Positions 16,372 through 24,591 of a stretch of 38,562 nt of DNA are shown one piece after another. The notes below the pieces were generated by a model that was not told where the DNA came from, ran no database searches, and saw only the letters and a program-made list of their open reading frames with translations. The DNA lies in IMG/VR virus record IMGVR_UViG_3300009686_000008, positions 1 through 38,562 of that record. One strand, written 5' to 3'. Every line of letters begins with the position of its first letter. Position 1 is the stretch's first letter. This stretch comes from a virus. The position numbers and the translations under genes were made by a program.

Positions 16372-18165
16372 ATGTGGGCAGAAGCAACTACCTCCAAAAT
16401 GGATCTTGCGCAGCGAGAGTTTAAAGAAAGAATGAGTAAGGATACCGGATTGCTAAAGTTAAACCCTAACAGCAACTCCGGCTCCAAAGTCGTTACTGAA
16501 GCACGCTTGTTGAAGATACTTCCATATTTGGAACAATACTATGAACTTTGGTTGGCCTATCCAGACAAACTGGTGGAGCTATTGCTACCCGTAGATACAA
16601 ACTTCAAACTAATTCCCTTCCAGGTTATGGCTCTGCGCGTAAACGCTCGGCATAAACTGGTATTCCAGACAGCTACCCGTGGATACAGTAAATCTTTCAT
16701 AGCTATATTAAGTAAACTACTTCACGGTATCTTACTTCCAAAAGCCAAGATTTCTGTAGTGTCAGAGTTCAAACAACAGGCGACACAGATCGGAAAAGAA
16801 AAACTGGATGAGCTATCCTACCTAATGCCGCTGCTTAAACAAGAGTTTAACGAAGCGCACGGTGCGGGTAATGCCAACAGTAAAGATTTCCTACGTAAGA
16901 TGATTAAGAATGGCGCCCAATTGGACATTGTTTCAATTGAAGACTCTACTCGTGGAGGCCGTCGCCACTCGATTCTTTTTGAGGAAGCAAAAGACTTACC
17001 AGCTCAGCAAATCAATGCGGTTGTACTACCACTTCTAAATATCTCTCGAAGATCGGTTCTAGGAGAACTTAATCCTAGAGAACCTCATCAACAACAATTG
17101 TATGTTGGTAGTGCGGGCGTACGTAACAGCTTCGCCTATGAGAAGTGTATGGAAATACTAGTAACTACTGCCATTAATCCTGGCAAAGCCTTCTGTTGGG
17201 GCGGTAACTATCAAATACCTGTATATTACGGTCTTCTTGATAAAGACTTCGTTCTTGACCAAATGAACTCTAGTACTTATGACGAAGCTGACTTTGCTCG
17301 TGAGTATGGTTCTAAGTGGACAAGTTCAAGTATGGAAAGTTTGTTCGATTATGATCAGTTAACAAAAATTAGGAAGATAAAGAAAGCAGAGTGGAAAGCC
17401 GCTGACCAAGACGATATATTTTATGTCTTAGCAGTCGACGTTGCTCGTTCTGCGGCTAGAACCGTTTTAGAAGTGTTTAAAGTCCACATCGGAAAAGATC
17501 ATTTCACGAAGAAGCTTGTTAATATGCAAACCATTCAGGGAGGATCTTTCCTATACCAAACTTTAAAGATTAAGGAACTAGACAGCAGATTTAATTTTAA
17601 TCGAATTGTAATTGATGCTAACGGCCTAGGAGTAGGTTTAGTTGACTTCATGATGCAGGAGAACTATGACAAAGATACAGGAATAATGTACGGGCCTTAT
17701 AATGTAGATAATATCAAAGAGTATCCTATATACTCTTCTGAGCAAAAAATAGGCGCTCCGTCTAAGTTATACCTAATCAAAACCAACCAACACAATGCGG
17801 GTGGTATTCATACTAACGCATATACAGAACTTTTCTCTGGAAAGGTGGAGTTGTTGGTAGATCCTAAAGTAGCAAGGGAGAAATTACTATCCACTGTTAA
17901 GGGTGGCAATATGGGCATGATAGAGAGAGACAGATACCTAGCACCATATAAAAATACTTCTCTTCTTATAGATGAGACAGCTAACGTTAAGATCAAAAAA
18001 CATACTGTCGGGTTCTTAATTGAACTTATCGACAGTAGTAAGGAAAAAGATACTTTCTCCGCACTTGAGTATGGACTTCACTATATTAGTCAGGAAGAAA
18101 GAAAATATTACGAACACTTGCGCAAACCTAAAACGCGCTTCAGTCATGCAATGTTTATAGATTAG
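16372..18165 (+). CDS. terL: Terminase large subunit
   Basis: 597 residues. DNA-packaging motor: N-terminal ATPase and C-terminal RNase H-like nuclease. Seen: Walker A variant FQTATRGYSKSF (~residue 100), Walker B with catalytic Glu SILFEEA (~202), a coupling-like ILVTTA (~266), and nuclease acidic residues in LAVDVARSAA (~354), VIDANGLGVG (~413) and DTFSALEYG (~562). Length is normal for the family. The start ATG lies 2 nt after the previous stop, with GAGGAGG inside that gene, so the two subunits are probably made in coupled fashion. It acts at the portal vertex of the prohead. Confidence 0.95.
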   Translation: MWAEATTSKMDLAQREFKERMSKDTGLLKLNPNSNSGSKVVTEARLLKILPYLEQYYELWLAYPDKLVELLLPVDTNFKLIPFQVMALRVNARHKLVFQTATRGYSKSFIAILSKLLHGILLPKAKISVVSEFKQQATQIGKEKLDELSYLMPLLKQEFNEAHGAGNANSKDFLRKMIKNGAQLDIVSIEDSTRGGRRHSILFEEAKDLPAQQINAVVLPLLNISRRSVLGELNPREPHQQQLYVGSAGVRNSFAYEKCMEILVTTAINPGKAFCWGGNYQIPVYYGLLDKDFVLDQMNSSTYDEADFAREYGSKWTSSSMESLFDYDQLTKIRKIKKAEWKAADQDDIFYVLAVDVARSAARTVLEVFKVHIGKDHFTKKLVNMQTIQGGSFLYQTLKIKELDSRFNFNRIVIDANGLGVGLVDFMMQENYDKDTGIMYGPYNVDNIKEYPIYSSEQKIGAPSKLYLIKTNQHNAGGIHTNAYTELFSGKVELLVDPKVAREKLLSTVKGGNMGMIERDRYLAPYKNTSLLIDETANVKIKKHTVGFLIELIDSSKEKDTFSALEYGLHYISQEERKYYEHLRKPKTRFSHAMFID

Positions 18166-18177
18166 AGGAGGGATACT

Positions 18178-18633
18178 TTGGTAGGAGAATATTTTGAGTC
18201 AAAGAATTTTGGGAGGATGCTAGTAGTTGGGAAACTAACTACTAGTAGATATAGAGTTATCTTCCAAAACACAGGAACTGAAGCTGTTGCAACTGCGGCG
18301 AATATAAAAACTGGTTCTGTAAAAGATAGATACGCGCCTGTAGTTGCAGGGGTAGGGTTTCTTGCTGGCGCAGATACCACTACCAATCCCAAGCTCTATG
18401 CTAGGTGGAAAAGAATGCTCCAAGCTTGTTATGATCCATTCCATGTGGATTACCATGCGAACGGTGCGGCCGGAATAACTGTCGAAACCAGGTGGCATAG
18501 CTTTGAAAACTATGAAAAAGATATTCTAAAATGCTGGGAGGCAATGGGCTCTCCCGAAAGATATCGGATCTTCCGTAAAGGGGATGTGTATAATCTAAAT
18601 AATATTCTAATGGTTGAACAGAAGCAAATCTGA
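18178..18633 (+). CDS. AP2/HNH-type DNA-binding protein (homing-endonuclease relative)
   Basis: 151 residues from a TTG start (GAGGAGGG upstream). N-terminal part GEYFESKNFGRMLVVGKLTTSRYRVIFQNTG...VKDRYAPVVAGVGFLAG and middle part NPKLYARWKRMLQACYDPF...NGAAGITVETRWHSFENYEKDIL match a phage family that I know from free-standing AP2/HNH-like proteins (pattern LYxRWxxMxxRCY...GxGIxVxxxWxxFENF). The end VYNLNNILMVEQKQI resembles the YSPENCRWxxxxEQ tail of HNH relatives, but no HNH catalytic triad is visible, so cleavage is doubtful. Inserted between terminase and portal and followed by its own terminator-like hairpin, which suggests a mobile origin. Confidence 0.8.
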   Translation: MVGEYFESKNFGRMLVVGKLTTSRYRVIFQNTGTEAVATAANIKTGSVKDRYAPVVAGVGFLAGADTTTNPKLYARWKRMLQACYDPFHVDYHANGAAGITVETRWHSFENYEKDILKCWEAMGSPERYRIFRKGDVYNLNNILMVEQKQI

Positions 18634-18689
18634 TAAAAAGGAATGTTGGCCATAAGAAATCTAATAGCAAGAGAGTTCCTTAAAGGTAG

Positions 18690-18716
18690 AAGGGTCTATA
18701 TTATATAGGCCCTTTT
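18690..18716 (+). terminator. Terminator-like hairpin after the AP2/HNH gene
   Basis: AAGGGTCTATA (18690-18700) pairs with 18704-18714 with one G-T pair, loop 3 nt, followed by TTCGTATTT. It would reduce read-through into the head genes unless antitermination acts. Confidence 0.7.
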
Positions 18717-18750
18717 CGTATTTCCATTGAAAGGGCGGTGAATTAATAGG

Positions 18751-20232
18751 ATGACAGAAAACGTAGAAACAAAGAAAAATAGAATACCTTCTTTCTTTCA
18801 GGATTTGAACAATATTAAAGGTGTGCAAACAGCGATTGACAGAACTCATATCGCAAGGTTCACAGTTGATAAAGCGGCAATTCGAAGAGCAATCGAAGCT
18901 AAAAACGTTGCTCAGTTAAGAGGTTATTCTCAATACTTTTTTCACGCCAGTGGGGAATACCGTAGGCTAGTTGAGTATTTCGCTAAAATACTTACTTTTG
19001 ATTATGTAGTAGTACCTGTAACGGATGATAAGTCTGTAAAAACTCCTCGATACGAGAAAGCTTTTGCGACTATATTAAGTTATAGTAACTCTGCGCACAT
19101 TCAAGAGACTGGCCGTTTAATTGCTCATACCGTTATAAAAGACGGAGCATTTTATGGATATGAACGAGAACTTGATGGTAACTATATGCTGCAACAATTG
19201 CCAACCACTTACTGCCGTTCTAGATTTAGAATCGATGGAAATTACGCCGTTGAATTTGATTTTAGCTTTTTTGACTTATATAGAACGGAAGAGGAAAAGA
19301 CGCTAGCATTTAGTTCTTTCCCTCCAGAATTTGAGAAAATGTACAGTGCATATCTTAAAGATAGAACGCTGTATAGATGGCAGCTCCTTGATTCAAACTT
19401 TTCAAGAGCGCATATGATGACTGATGAAGTCCCAATGTTAAGTTCATTATTTCTTGACTTAATGGAATTAGAAGACTATAAACAAATCGAGAAGCAGAGA
19501 GCTGCGGGTGCGGTTGATCAGATAGTTGTTCAAGAGATTCCACTAGATGCAGAAGGCAACTTAACTATGGAACTTGATGAAATTAAGACTATCCATGATA
19601 ATGCAAAAGGAATGCTAGCAGGTACTACTAAAAGAGTATTAACTACACCGGCTAAGATGTCAACTTTAGATTTTAAAGATTCTAAAGCTGTTGTCCAGGA
19701 TGATGTAGAAAATGCGCTGAAAGTAGTTTATGCTTCAGCTGGAACACCTATGGTTCTTTTCTCCTCAGGAGCGAAGAGTGGTAGCGTTGGTTTAGAAAAA
19801 TCTATTGAAGTTGATGAAGCTTTTATGTTTGAACTTCTAGATCAGTTCCAAAGATGGTATGAAACTAGATTCCGTAGCTTGGTCTCAAATAATAAAAACT
19901 TTTCTTTTGATATTATTTTCCCACAGATTACAATATTTAATAGAAAGAAAATGTTTGAGTTGTATCAAGCAGGGGCAACTTTCGGTTTCCCAACAAAATT
20001 ATTGTCAATGGCGGCACTTGGAATTAACCAATCAGAAATGGAAGCTTTATTAAACTATGAAAATAATATTTTAAAACTACATGAGACGATGATTCCAGTA
20101 ACAAGCAGCCATACACAAACGGGAGAAGAAGACGAGGGCGGACGCCCAGAGTCTAAAGACCCATTATCTGACGAGGGTCAAAAGACCAAAGATCAAGATA
20201 AAAACAAAAATAGAGCCAAAGGAGGCGCGTAA
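18751..20232 (+). CDS. Portal protein
   Basis: 493 residues, the size of siphophage portals that form the dodecameric vertex for DNA passage. Seen: N-terminal helical region, wing-like segment YEKAFATILSYSNSAHIQETGRLIAHTVIKDGAFYGYERE, clip/stem-like MLSSLFLDLMELEDYKQIEKQRAAGAVDQ, then NALKVVYASAGTPMVLFSSGAKSGSVGLEKSIEVDEAF and FELLDQFQRWYETRFRS, characteristic of portals of this group, and a charged, disordered tail (GEEDEGGRPESKDPLSDEGQ). Position between terminase and the protease-scaffold supports the call. Ribosome site is weaker than in its neighbours (GGTGA). Confidence 0.9.
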   Translation: MTENVETKKNRIPSFFQDLNNIKGVQTAIDRTHIARFTVDKAAIRRAIEAKNVAQLRGYSQYFFHASGEYRRLVEYFAKILTFDYVVVPVTDDKSVKTPRYEKAFATILSYSNSAHIQETGRLIAHTVIKDGAFYGYERELDGNYMLQQLPTTYCRSRFRIDGNYAVEFDFSFFDLYRTEEEKTLAFSSFPPEFEKMYSAYLKDRTLYRWQLLDSNFSRAHMMTDEVPMLSSLFLDLMELEDYKQIEKQRAAGAVDQIVVQEIPLDAEGNLTMELDEIKTIHDNAKGMLAGTTKRVLTTPAKMSTLDFKDSKAVVQDDVENALKVVYASAGTPMVLFSSGAKSGSVGLEKSIEVDEAFMFELLDQFQRWYETRFRSLVSNNKNFSFDIIFPQITIFNRKKMFELYQAGATFGFPTKLLSMAALGINQSEMEALLNYENNILKLHETMIPVTSSHTQTGEEDEGGRPESKDPLSDEGQKTKDQDKNKNRAKGGA

Positions 20233-20233
20233 G

Positions 20234-20428
20234 ATGGATAAATTTTTGTATATCTTCGCTGCAGACCTGGCGAAGAGACTCCAACAAGAAGGGTTCAATT
20301 TACATAGTTCCAAAGAAGGCGAGAGACCTTATTGGTTATTTACAATAAATGACACGAAGACTCCAACATTCTTGTTTACCTTTACAGCAGGTAAGGACTA
20401 TGTATTTTCAAACAAACTATTCTTTTAA
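20234..20428 (+). CDS. Small conserved-position protein between portal and protease
   Basis: 64 residues: MDKFLYIFAADLAKRLQQEG, RPYWLFTINDTKTPTFLFTF, AGKDYVFSNKLFF. Aromatic, two or three strands plus one helix. The ATG is one base after the portal stop and its ribosome site AAAGGAGG is inside the portal gene, so it is coupled. Family not recognised; short proteins at this position occur in several Bacillota siphophages. Confidence 0.72.
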   Translation: MDKFLYIFAADLAKRLQQEGFNLHSSKEGERPYWLFTINDTKTPTFLFTFTAGKDYVFSNKLFF

Positions 20429-20446
20429 AGGAGGGAGGAAAGAGCA

Positions 20447-21685
20447 ATGAAAAAGAAATATTTACAACTACCTATTACGTATGAACAATCTAATTTTGAT
20501 AACGACGATCGTTTTGTTAAAGTTAGAATTAAAGTAATGCATAATGGATTGAACCTAAATAACTCAAACTTTTCAGACCCAGCGATTGAAAAGGCTGCAA
20601 GCAGCTTAAGCAATATTCCGCTTCTAGCTTTTACCAAAGTTAGGGATGGCGTAGACGAATCAGATTTTCTAGGACATGAAATGGAATTTAAAATCACTGA
20701 GGACGGAGTTAAGTATATTTATTTAGGAAGACCAATCGGAATGATTCCAGAGACTAATAATTATTCTTATCAGGAATCCGAAGACGGAAGAAAATTTGTA
20801 ACTGTAGATGGTTATATTTGGACTTCCTACGCCAATGAAGCCCTTGATATTATTCAAAGAGACGGTGGAAAAAACGTTTCAATGGAAATTAAGGTGAATT
20901 CATATGGCGAAAATGAATCTGTAATTGATATTACTGATTACAAATACACTGGTATCGCTTTCTTAGGAGAGGACGTACCACCAGCAATGATGGGTGCCCG
21001 TGCAGACCTTGCTGAATTTTCTTTTCAGGGAGTTCAAGAATTTGTTGCCAACTTTGCGGTTGAGCTACAGAATGCTTTAAATCTTTCAGAAGACAAAGAA
21101 CCAGAAGTGCCTGCAGACGAACCAGTGGTTGATCCTATTATTGAAGATCCAATCGTAGAAGATCCAATAGTAGAGGATCCTATCGTAGAAGATCCAATCG
21201 TAGAAGATCCAATTGAAGACCCTATAGTGGAAGATCCAATTGAAGACCCTATAGTTGACCCAATTGAGGATCCCGTAGAAGAGCCAGTAGTTCCTTTTGA
21301 AGAAGAGATTTCTGCAATAAAAGTAGAACTTGACGCATTAAGGAATGAATTAGAATCTGTGAGAAAAGAAAGAGACGAATTAATGTCTTACAAAACTGGA
21401 GTTGAGGAAGCTGAGTATTCAGCTAATCTTAAAACCTTACTTGAAAGCTTTTCAGACATAGAAGAAGACGAAATCAATAAGATTATCTCAAAAGAGACTG
21501 ATCTTGATGATATAGAGTTGAAACTATTTGCAGTAAGAGGTAAGAATAATACTAAGGCTCCTGCAGGTCATATTCAAACTTACTCAATATGGGATTCACT
21601 TATTAAAACTCCACATGACGAGGCACCTTCATGGGTCGAGCTAGTGGAAAAACATCATTCAAAAGACAATGAAGGAGGAAATTAA
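20447..21685 (+). CDS. Prohead protease fused to scaffold
   Basis: 412 residues. Residues 1-200 look like a herpes/HK97-type (S78) capsid maturation protease: FLGHEMEF with H77, GRPIGMIPE after it, and NVSMEIKV with S145 in the expected order. Residues ~221-283 are a low-complexity linker of repeated (I/V)EDP units (DPIVEDPIVEDP...), and residues ~285-320 a coiled coil (EEISAIKVELDALRNELESVRKERDEL) typical of scaffolds, followed by an acidic helical end. The scaffold part would nucleate capsid assembly and then be digested by the protease. The DNA under the linker is a 15-bp tandem repeat and likely to vary in copy number. Confidence 0.85.
   Translation: MKKKYLQLPITYEQSNFDNDDRFVKVRIKVMHNGLNLNNSNFSDPAIEKAASSLSNIPLLAFTKVRDGVDESDFLGHEMEFKITEDGVKYIYLGRPIGMIPETNNYSYQESEDGRKFVTVDGYIWTSYANEALDIIQRDGGKNVSMEIKVNSYGENESVIDITDYKYTGIAFLGEDVPPAMMGARADLAEFSFQGVQEFVANFAVELQNALNLSEDKEPEVPADEPVVDPIIEDPIVEDPIVEDPIVEDPIVEDPIEDPIVEDPIEDPIVDPIEDPVEEPVVPFEEEISAIKVELDALRNELESVRKERDELMSYKTGVEEAEYSANLKTLLESFSDIEEDEINKIISKETDLDDIELKLFAVRGKNNTKAPAGHIQTYSIWDSLIKTPHDEAPSWVELVEKHHSKDNEGGN
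21137..21282 (+). repeat. 15-bp coding tandem repeat (IVEDP units)
   Basis: Imperfect copies of gatccaatcgtagaa with 12-bp variants encode IVEDP/IEDP repeats, about ten units. Most copies differ only at third codon positions. Confidence 0.9.
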
Positions 21686-21687
21686 TT

Positions 21688-22164
21688 ATGGCATTCGCAA
21701 GAAAAAACAAAGCAGTCGTTGAAACTAATCATGTTTCAGCAGTAAGAACTGGTAATATAAAAGCCCAATATCCTATCGCAGTAGATGTAGAAAACGGAAT
21801 GGCTATGACAGTAAATGATGCTACTAAAACAATGGCATTAGCTGGAATCGCTGATGACGTTCTTTACCTACACGCAAGCGAGGAACAGGTTTATGAAGAG
21901 CATTTAGGAAGAAATTCTTTCTATATCAAAGCCGGTAACTATCCAAAAGCACTTAAATTAGAAGTTGGGGACATTTTTGAAACTAACGCACTAGCAGTTG
22001 GAGAGATTACATATGCAGCTGCAGATAAACTAGTACCTGTTGCAGGTGTATGGACTATCGCTACTACTGGACAGTCAGCTAAGGCTGTTATCGTAGAGCT
22101 AGTAACTTTACCTAACGGTGAAGCCGGAGCAAAAATCGCAATCATCAAGCCTGTAACTGTATAG
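21688..22164 (+). CDS. Head decoration-like protein
   Basis: 158 residues, beta-strand rich with many A, V, T and G: VSAVRTGNIKAQYPIAVDVENGMAMTV, LEVGDIFETNALAVGEITYAAADKLVPVAG. Small beta-rich proteins between scaffold and major capsid protein are usually capsid-stabilising decoration proteins or head fibre bases; the GDIFxTNALA...GExTYAAADKLVPVAGVW motif is reminiscent of these. Its codon use (high-expression type, few rare codons) equals that of the major capsid gene, which suits an abundant virion protein. Confidence 0.72.
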   Translation: MAFARKNKAVVETNHVSAVRTGNIKAQYPIAVDVENGMAMTVNDATKTMALAGIADDVLYLHASEEQVYEEHLGRNSFYIKAGNYPKALKLEVGDIFETNALAVGEITYAAADKLVPVAGVWTIATTGQSAKAVIVELVTLPNGEAGAKIAIIKPVTV

Positions 22165-22197
22165 TAGGCGTATTAAAAATTAAGGAGGAATAAAAAC

Positions 22198-23196
22198 ATG
22201 GCTAATAAAGCACTTATCGACCTTGGAAAGGCCGTTATATCAAATAAACCAGACGGAAAGTTCAGTATCTCCGAAATGGAAGACGCCTTCAGAAAAGAAG
22301 TTGCAGCACTAGTTTGCAATGAAGAAGGTCAAATCGACTATTACAAGTGGACAGATAATAAAAACGAATTATTCTCAATCATGTCTAAGGTTTTAGCAGA
22401 AGTTGAACCTAAGAAACTGATGAAGGTTTTCGAACAATTCGCAGAAGTTCAAAGAGTACCTCAAGGACAGAAAGCAAGATTCACAGTTAAGAGAGGTATC
22501 AGAAACGTTAAGAGATTCATCACAAGAGTTGCTCTTGCTGGTGTCTATGAGAGAGTTAGATTAGACAGAGACTACCTAGACGTTGAAACATACGCTCATG
22601 GTGGAGCAATCTATCAGACAATGGAAGGTTTCCTTTCAGGTTCAGAAAGTTTAACAGAACTTCTTTCAATCTTCATGACCGAACTAGAGAATGCAATCTA
22701 TGATGACATCATGACTGCACTTGAAGGATTGACTGCAGATCTTCCTGCAGCAAACAAAGCAGCTTCTGTAACCACTTTCAACGCTACGACTTTCAATGGA
22801 ATCCTAGCAGTAGTTTCTGCTTATGGTAATCCAGTGATCATGACTACAAGAGCTTTTGCTCAGACGAATCTTCTACCAATTGATGGTTGGATTTCAGATG
22901 TAGCTAGAGAAGAAATGAGACAGCAAGGCTACCTTGGAAAGTATTTGGGTTCTCCAGTAATCATCTTAGAGCAGAGCTTCGAAGATGCTACAAACAGTAC
23001 TCCAATTCTTGACGAGAATATTGCTTACATTATCCCAGCAGGATCAATGGAAAAACCAATCAAAGTAAGTATTGAGGGTGAAATCCTTATCAGAAACGTA
23101 GAAAGAGAAGATTGGTCTACAGAAATGCAGATTTATAGAAAACTAGGGGTTGCCGTTCTAAACGCTAACCATATCGGAATCTATCAAATCGCTTAG
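22198..23196 (+). CDS. Major capsid protein (HK97-like)
   Basis: 332 residues. Order after scaffold, length and features fit an HK97-fold capsid protein: helical N-arm (ISEMEDAFRKEVAALV), an E-loop/P-domain-like part (GQKARFTVKRGIRNVKRFITRVALAG, RDYLDVETYAHGGAIYQTMEGFLSG), a long spine helix (SLTELLSIFMTELENAIYDDIMTALEGL), and a late A-domain (GNPVIMTTRAFAQTNLLPIDG, GYLGKYLGSPVIILEQSFED, IAYIIPAG). Strong ribosome site AAGGAGGAATAAAAAC and high-expression codons. Followed by a terminator hairpin, which would make it the most abundant cistron of the head block. Confidence 0.88.
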   Translation: MANKALIDLGKAVISNKPDGKFSISEMEDAFRKEVAALVCNEEGQIDYYKWTDNKNELFSIMSKVLAEVEPKKLMKVFEQFAEVQRVPQGQKARFTVKRGIRNVKRFITRVALAGVYERVRLDRDYLDVETYAHGGAIYQTMEGFLSGSESLTELLSIFMTELENAIYDDIMTALEGLTADLPAANKAASVTTFNATTFNGILAVVSAYGNPVIMTTRAFAQTNLLPIDGWISDVAREEMRQQGYLGKYLGSPVIILEQSFEDATNSTPILDENIAYIIPAGSMEKPIKVSIEGEILIRNVEREDWSTEMQIYRKLGVAVLNANHIGIYQIA

Positions 23197-23215
23197 TAGT
23201 AGTAAATAAAATTGT

Positions 23216-23240
23216 AGGGTGGGAAACCACCCTTAATTTT
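23216..23240 (+). terminator. Terminator after the major capsid gene
   Basis: AGGGTGG, GAAA loop, CCACCCT, then TAATTTTTT. Probably partial, since connector genes follow without a visible promoter. Confidence 0.85.
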
Positions 23241-23265
23241 TTGAATTAAAAAGGAGAGAATAACC

Positions 23266-23826
23266 ATGGAAAATAAGAAACAAGAAATTACTGACTCTAC
23301 TATTGTCAGACTTTATAATGAGTATGGCGGAGTAGTAGATTATAGAACAGACAATGCTAGCAGAGTAATACCTGCTAATAGTTTTAGGGACGTTGAGTTA
23401 AGAGAACTTAAGGAACTTATTATTAGAGACAATAAGTCTGGAGCTTTTACCAAAGGTTTCTTAATGATCAAGGATGATAAAATTAGAGAAATTTTAGGTT
23501 TAGACCTGCTTAGTGAGAACAACCTAAGTGAAGATGGAATTAAGGAACTTTTTAAAGAAAGAGACTTAGCAAAATTAGAGTCTTTCCTACAATATGCTTC
23601 TAATGCTAACCTAGACAAACTTGTTAGAGTTGCTATAGAGATGCCTGTTAAGGATCTCGATACTGCGAATTTAATTCAAGCCTACTCTGGTAAAAACATA
23701 ATTGAGATAATTAGAGACAAAGCAGATGAACAAGTCCAAACAACTGGAGTCAGACAAAGAGTTGACGGTAAAGCGCCTGAAAACGCTACTACACCAGTAA
23801 GAGGAAGAATGGCTCCAAAAAACTAG
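23266..23826 (+). CDS. Head-region protein, unknown
   Basis: 186 residues: beta-rich start (STIVRLYNEYGGVVDYRTDNASRVIPANSFRDVEL), helical centre (GIKELFKERDLAKLESFLQYASNANLDKLVRVAIEM, KNIIEIIRDKADEQ) and a basic, disordered end (VRGRMAPKN). Own good ribosome site AAGGAGAG. The place directly after the major capsid gene is often taken by a head protein or by a connector partner, but no family was recognised. Confidence 0.68.
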   Translation: MENKKQEITDSTIVRLYNEYGGVVDYRTDNASRVIPANSFRDVELRELKELIIRDNKSGAFTKGFLMIKDDKIREILGLDLLSENNLSEDGIKELFKERDLAKLESFLQYASNANLDKLVRVAIEMPVKDLDTANLIQAYSGKNIIEIIRDKADEQVQTTGVRQRVDGKAPENATTPVRGRMAPKN

Positions 23827-23843
23827 CATGGGAGGGCTAAATT

Positions 23844-24281
23844 ATGACACCATACAGTGATGTTTATAAAGCTTTCTTAGGCGAAATTCAGGATGACTTT
23901 TACCTACATGCCGAAGGAGACATTATAGAAAATGACTTAAACCTTTTACTTAATAAGGCTATTGTTCATTTTTCTTATCCTAAAGTTGACGTCAGAAACA
24001 AAAATGATATGCTTCAACAATTTAATGTCGACTTAGATGTAGACGAAATAGAAATTTTGGCGACAGGCATGGTTTTAGCCTGGGTTGAGAGAGAGCTTCA
24101 TAGCGTTGATATGTTAAGACAGTCAATGACTACGAAAGATTTCAATACTTACTCGCAAGCGCCTCATATTAATGCTATAGCTAGAACTTCCGAAAGATCT
24201 GAAAAGAAACTTAAAAAAATGTTAATTAAGTATTCTATTAGAAATAAAGATGGCTCTGTTGGCTTTAAGGATTTGGGGTGA
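23844..24281 (+). CDS. Head-tail adaptor-like protein
   Basis: 145 residues, nearly all helical: YKAFLGEIQDDFYL, LNLLLNKAIVHFSYP, DEIEILATGMVLAWVERELHSVDMLRQSM, RTSERSEKKLKKMLIKYSI. The pattern of a short helical start, FSYPKVD loop and long central helix resembles the gp6/gp15-type adaptor (first head-completion) proteins that dock under the portal. Position as the second gene after the capsid protein agrees. Spacing to the next gene is 4 nt, so translation is coupled. Confidence 0.72.
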   Translation: MTPYSDVYKAFLGEIQDDFYLHAEGDIIENDLNLLLNKAIVHFSYPKVDVRNKNDMLQQFNVDLDVDEIEILATGMVLAWVERELHSVDMLRQSMTTKDFNTYSQAPHINAIARTSERSEKKLKKMLIKYSIRNKDGSVGFKDLG

Positions 24282-24285
24282 GTAA

Positions 24286-24573
24286 ATGAGTAAGATAGTA
24301 AAAACTAAATATCATGGCAGTATTGACCTTGATATGTATAAAGAGTATACCGTTAAAAATATCTTCAAGGCACTTCCACTTAAGGAAGAAGGAAAAGATT
24401 GGAAGAAATATTTAGATGGATTACTAATTGAACTAAATGGAATGGATATTCTAGTAAGCGAAATAAACCTTATGGCGGTAATCGGGAAACTAGAAGGATT
24501 GAAGAGCATAGACGAGCATGATATGTTCAGAAAAGTTATCTTTGATTGCATTGATTTGGTGAAGAAAATTTAA
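24286..24573 (+). CDS. Small head-tail joining region protein
   Basis: 95 residues: a beta-turn start (VKTKYHGSIDLDMYKEYTVKNIFKAL) then helices (DWKKYLDGLLIELNGMDILVSEINLMAVIGKLEGLKSI, DMFRKVIFDCIDLVKKI). No family recognised. Start codon a few nt after the adaptor stop with GGGGTGAG as ribosome site. Confidence 0.68.
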   Translation: MSKIVKTKYHGSIDLDMYKEYTVKNIFKALPLKEEGKDWKKYLDGLLIELNGMDILVSEINLMAVIGKLEGLKSIDEHDMFRKVIFDCIDLVKKI

Positions 24574-24591
24574 TAAAAAGTAGGTGAGAAT

